A DNA stretch of 13,188 bases, taken from an uncultured Eubacteriales bacterium. Its GTDB lineage: Bacteria; Bacillota; Clostridia; Christensenellales; Borkfalkiaceae. The stretch lies in NCBI GenBank assembly GCA_902465495.1, contig CABQND010000052.1, forward strand, positions 1 to 13,188, read 5' to 3'. Position numbers and translations under genes: made by a program. Positions 11,550-13,188 of the stretch are shown here, piece after piece. Position 1 is the stretch's first letter. Each line of letters begins with the position of its first letter. Below the pieces are notes generated by a model that did no database searches, was not told the DNA's origin, and saw nothing but the letters and a program-made list of their open reading frames with translations.

Positions 11550-11711
11550 TTACTTGGATTCTTTATGCGCAGTATGCTTTTTGCAGAAAGGGCAATACTT
11601 GTTGAGCTGCAATCTTTCCGGATCGTTTTTCTTATTTTTCATACTGTCATAATTCCTGTGCTTGCATTCGGTGCACTCGAAAGTGACTTTGGTTCTGTTT
11701 ATAGCAGCCAT
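11550..11711 (-). CDS. rpmG: 50S ribosomal protein L33 (bL33), zinc-binding form
   Basis: Small protein of the E-site region of the 50S subunit. It is 53 aa, starting MAAINRTKVTFECTECKHRN and ending with NKYCPFCKKHTAHKESK; the pairs CTEC and CPFC form the zinc ribbon of the Cys-containing (C+) form. The start at 11709-11711 is chosen over an ATG 20 codons upstream because GGAG (11722-11725) is 10 nt before it and family members begin this way. It is the first gene of the rpmG-secE-nusG-rplK-rplA unit, as is common in Bacillota. Confidence 0.95.
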   Translation of the reverse strand: MAAINRTKVTFECTECKHRNYDSMKNKKNDPERLQLNKYCPFCKKHTAHKESK

Positions 11712-11737
11712 TTTAAAAAAACTCCATGCAAAAAAAT

Positions 11738-11754
11738 CACACCCGGGCGGTGTG
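11738..11754 (-). other. Hairpin at the predicted 5' end of the rpmG mRNA
   Basis: CACACC (11738-11743) pairs with GGTGTG (11749-11754), loop CGGGC. On the minus strand it is followed by A and a U7 run. The predicted transcription start from the promoter upstream is at about 11755, so the hairpin would be the first thing transcribed. That is too near the start for normal intrinsic termination, so a 5'-end protecting stem is more likely; if transcription starts further upstream it would be an attenuator. Confidence 0.55.
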
Positions 11755-11761
11755 TTCTTAA

Positions 11762-11790
11762 AGTCTATCATAAAGTTTTCGCCTTGTCAA
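11762..11790 (-). promoter_or_regulatory. Sigma-A promoter of the rpmG-secE-nusG-rplK-rplA unit
   Basis: TTGACA (11785-11790), 17 bp, TAGACT (11762-11767) on the minus strand. The -35 is exact; the -10 matches at 4 of 6 positions including the key A2 and T6. It is the only credible promoter upstream of rpmG in the divergent region. Confidence 0.75.
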
Positions 11791-11891
11791 TTATTTTTAT
11801 CGCCGAATGCGCATTTTTCTTCACAGAAACAGTATTTTTGCCCGAAAAATCCCGCTATTTTTGTTTTTTTGGCTTTCCCTGCCCAAAATCC

Positions 11892-11920
11892 TTGCCCTTT
11901 GCCTACTTTCTGTTTATAAT
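11892..11920 (+). promoter_or_regulatory. Promoter of the flavodiiron protein gene
   Basis: TTGCCC (11892-11897), 17 bp, TATAAT (11915-11920). The -10 is exact and the -35 is 4/6. The predicted start is near 11927, giving a 60-nt leader with SD AAGGAG. A second possible -10, TATAAT at 11960-11965, has only CTGAAA upstream. The bases between the two divergent promoters (11791-11891) are pyrimidine-rich on the plus strand; no operator was recognised. Confidence 0.65.
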
Positions 11921-11988
11921 ATTAGCGATATCTGATCTGAAAAGCAACGCACTGCCTATTATAATAATAAGGAAAGGAGTATATTATC

Positions 11989-13161
11989 ATGAACGCAATG
12001 AAGATTCGCGAAGGCGTCTATTGGGTGGGCGCCATTGACTGGAACCTGCGCAATTTCCACGGTTATGAAACCGAAAAAGGTTCATCCTACAACGCATATC
12101 TTATCATCGACGACAAAATAACGCTCATCGATACCGTAAAAGAGGGCTTTGAAAACGAGATGCTCTCTCGCATTTCTTCCGTGATCGACCCTGCAAAGAT
12201 CGACGTGATCATCTCCAATCACGCAGAACCCGATCACAGCGGCTGTCTGCCCGCGATTGTAAAAATTGCCAAAAACGCAAAAGTATACGCCGCCGCAGGC
12301 GCAGGTGTGAAAGATTTGACCGCTTACTACGGCGATCTCGGATACATTGGCGTCAAAGCCGGCGAAACGCTCAGCATCGGGAAGCGCACATTCTCTTTTG
12401 TGCCTACGCCGATGGTACACTGGCCCGACAATATGGTCACGTTTATGACCCCTGACAACATTCTCTTTTCCAACGACGCATTCGGCCAGCATTACGCCTC
12501 CGACGAACGCACGGATGCCGAATGCGATCTGCCCGAAGCATTTATTCAGGCACGTAAATACTACGCGAATATTGTCCAGCCCTACGGCATGCAGACGGGT
12601 AAAGCCCTCGCCGCCTGTGCGGACCTTCCCATTGAGACCATCTGTCCCAGCCACGGTATCGTATGGACCAAGCATATTCCCGAGATCCTGGCGCTTTACA
12701 AATCGTGGGTCGAAAACGTTTACGACGACACCGCCGTCATCGTTTACGATACAATGTGGCACTCCACCGAAGCGATGGCGCATGCGATCGAAAACGCATT
12801 TCTTGCCTGCGGGCTCAAACCCCGCCTGTACAATCTGCATTACAGCCACAATTCCGACATCATCGCGGACGCCATGACTGCAAAATACATCGCTGTCGGT
12901 TCCCCTACGCTCAACAACAACATGATGCCTTCCGTAGCATCCTTCCTCACCTATTTCAAAGGGCTGACGGGAAACAAGAAAAAGTTTGTGGCGTTCGGTT
13001 CGTACGGTTGGGGCGGCCAGTCTCCGGATCAGGTATTTGAAGCTCTTTCCGCAAGCAAATGTGAAGCGCTTTTGCCCGCGATCCGCATTGCATACAAACC
13101 TTCGCAAGAGCAGCTCGCCAAGATCACGCAAGACGTGACGGACGCGATCCGCAATCATTAA
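11989..13161 (+). CDS. fprA: Class A flavodiiron protein (O2/NO reductase)
   Basis: Cytoplasmic enzyme that reduces O2 to water (some members NO to N2O) using electrons usually supplied by rubredoxin; a protective system of anaerobes. The 390 aa are typical for class A with no fused domains. The N-terminal metallo-beta-lactamase-like domain (1-245) carries the full diiron ligand set: H78-x-E80-x-D82 in NHAEPDHSG, H144 in PMVHWPDNM, D163 in SNDAFGQH and H222 in CPSHGIVW. The C-terminal flavodoxin domain (248-390) shows the FMN phosphate loop YDTMWHSTEAMA (253-264) and later FMN loops GSPTLNNNMMP (304-314) and FGSYGWGGQ (336-344). The start has AAGGAG 9 nt upstream; a second Met at codon 4 has no better site. 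It is divergent from the ribosomal cluster and apparently monocistronic; only 27 bases follow it, too few to see a terminator. Confidence 0.96.
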   Translation: MNAMKIREGVYWVGAIDWNLRNFHGYETEKGSSYNAYLIIDDKITLIDTVKEGFENEMLSRISSVIDPAKIDVIISNHAEPDHSGCLPAIVKIAKNAKVYAAAGAGVKDLTAYYGDLGYIGVKAGETLSIGKRTFSFVPTPMVHWPDNMVTFMTPDNILFSNDAFGQHYASDERTDAECDLPEAFIQARKYYANIVQPYGMQTGKALAACADLPIETICPSHGIVWTKHIPEILALYKSWVENVYDDTAVIVYDTMWHSTEAMAHAIENAFLACGLKPRLYNLHYSHNSDIIADAMTAKYIAVGSPTLNNNMMPSVASFLTYFKGLTGNKKKFVAFGSYGWGGQSPDQVFEALSASKCEALLPAIRIAYKPSQEQLAKITQDVTDAIRNH

Positions 13162-13188
13162 AAAAAGAGAAAAAGCCGCGGCGCGCAA

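Noticed and set aside
11834..11870. ATTTTT / AAAAAT / ATTTTT alternatives followed by a T-run, resembling an antiterminator-terminator pair
   Set aside because: Only A-T pairs, and it lies between two divergent promoters, outside either predicted transcript.
12082..13188. Long minus-strand open frame (368 codons) opposite fprA
   Set aside because: Antisense shadow of a well-conserved gene; the plus-strand frame has all flavodiiron ligands and an SD.

Overview
The window looks like a chromosomal segment of a Gram-positive anaerobe of the class Clostridia (Bacillota). The grounds are strong AGGAGG-type ribosome binding sites, sigma-A promoters with 17-bp spacing, an L10 leader with a Bacillota-style attenuator, a lipoprotein of the Trp-rich HxWGEW/ALG repeat type, and a class A flavodiiron protein typical of strict anaerobes. 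A placement near Christensenellales is only a guess. Except for the last gene, everything is on the minus strand, so transcription runs from high to low coordinates.

In transcription order the layout is as follows. (1) 11790-9382: a promoter, then rpmG, secE, nusG, rplK and rplA. (2) 9364-7537: a perfect-consensus promoter, an L10 leader with an intrinsic attenuator, a 230-bp perfect tandem repeat (2.35 units), rplJ, rplL and a strong terminator. (3) 7536-4109: a cluster of palindromes, then a tightly overlapping three-gene cassette: a 632-aa multi-pass membrane protein, a family 2 glycosyltransferase with two C-terminal membrane helices, and a GtrA-type flippase, ended by a terminator. This resembles the three-component GT2/GtrA/GT-C systems that glycosylate cell-envelope polymers. 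(4) 4006-3084: a lone lipoprotein gene with its own promoter and terminator. (5) 3028-1: a strong promoter, a highly structured leader RNA of about 240 nt, then the start of the S10 operon (rpsJ, rplC, rplD, rplW, rplB), with rplB cut by the window edge. (6) 11892-13161, plus strand: fprA, divergent from rpmG.

In most bacteria rplL is followed by rpoB-rpoC and the str genes (rpsL, rpsG, fusA, tuf), which then lead to rpsJ. Here that whole block is absent between rplL and rpsJ, and an envelope-glycosylation cassette plus a lipoprotein gene stand in its place.

The most unusual features are non-coding: the tandem repeat between the rplJ attenuator and the rplJ ribosome binding site (5' UTR of about 730 nt), the structured S10 leader, and the palindrome cluster between rplL and the glycosylation cassette.
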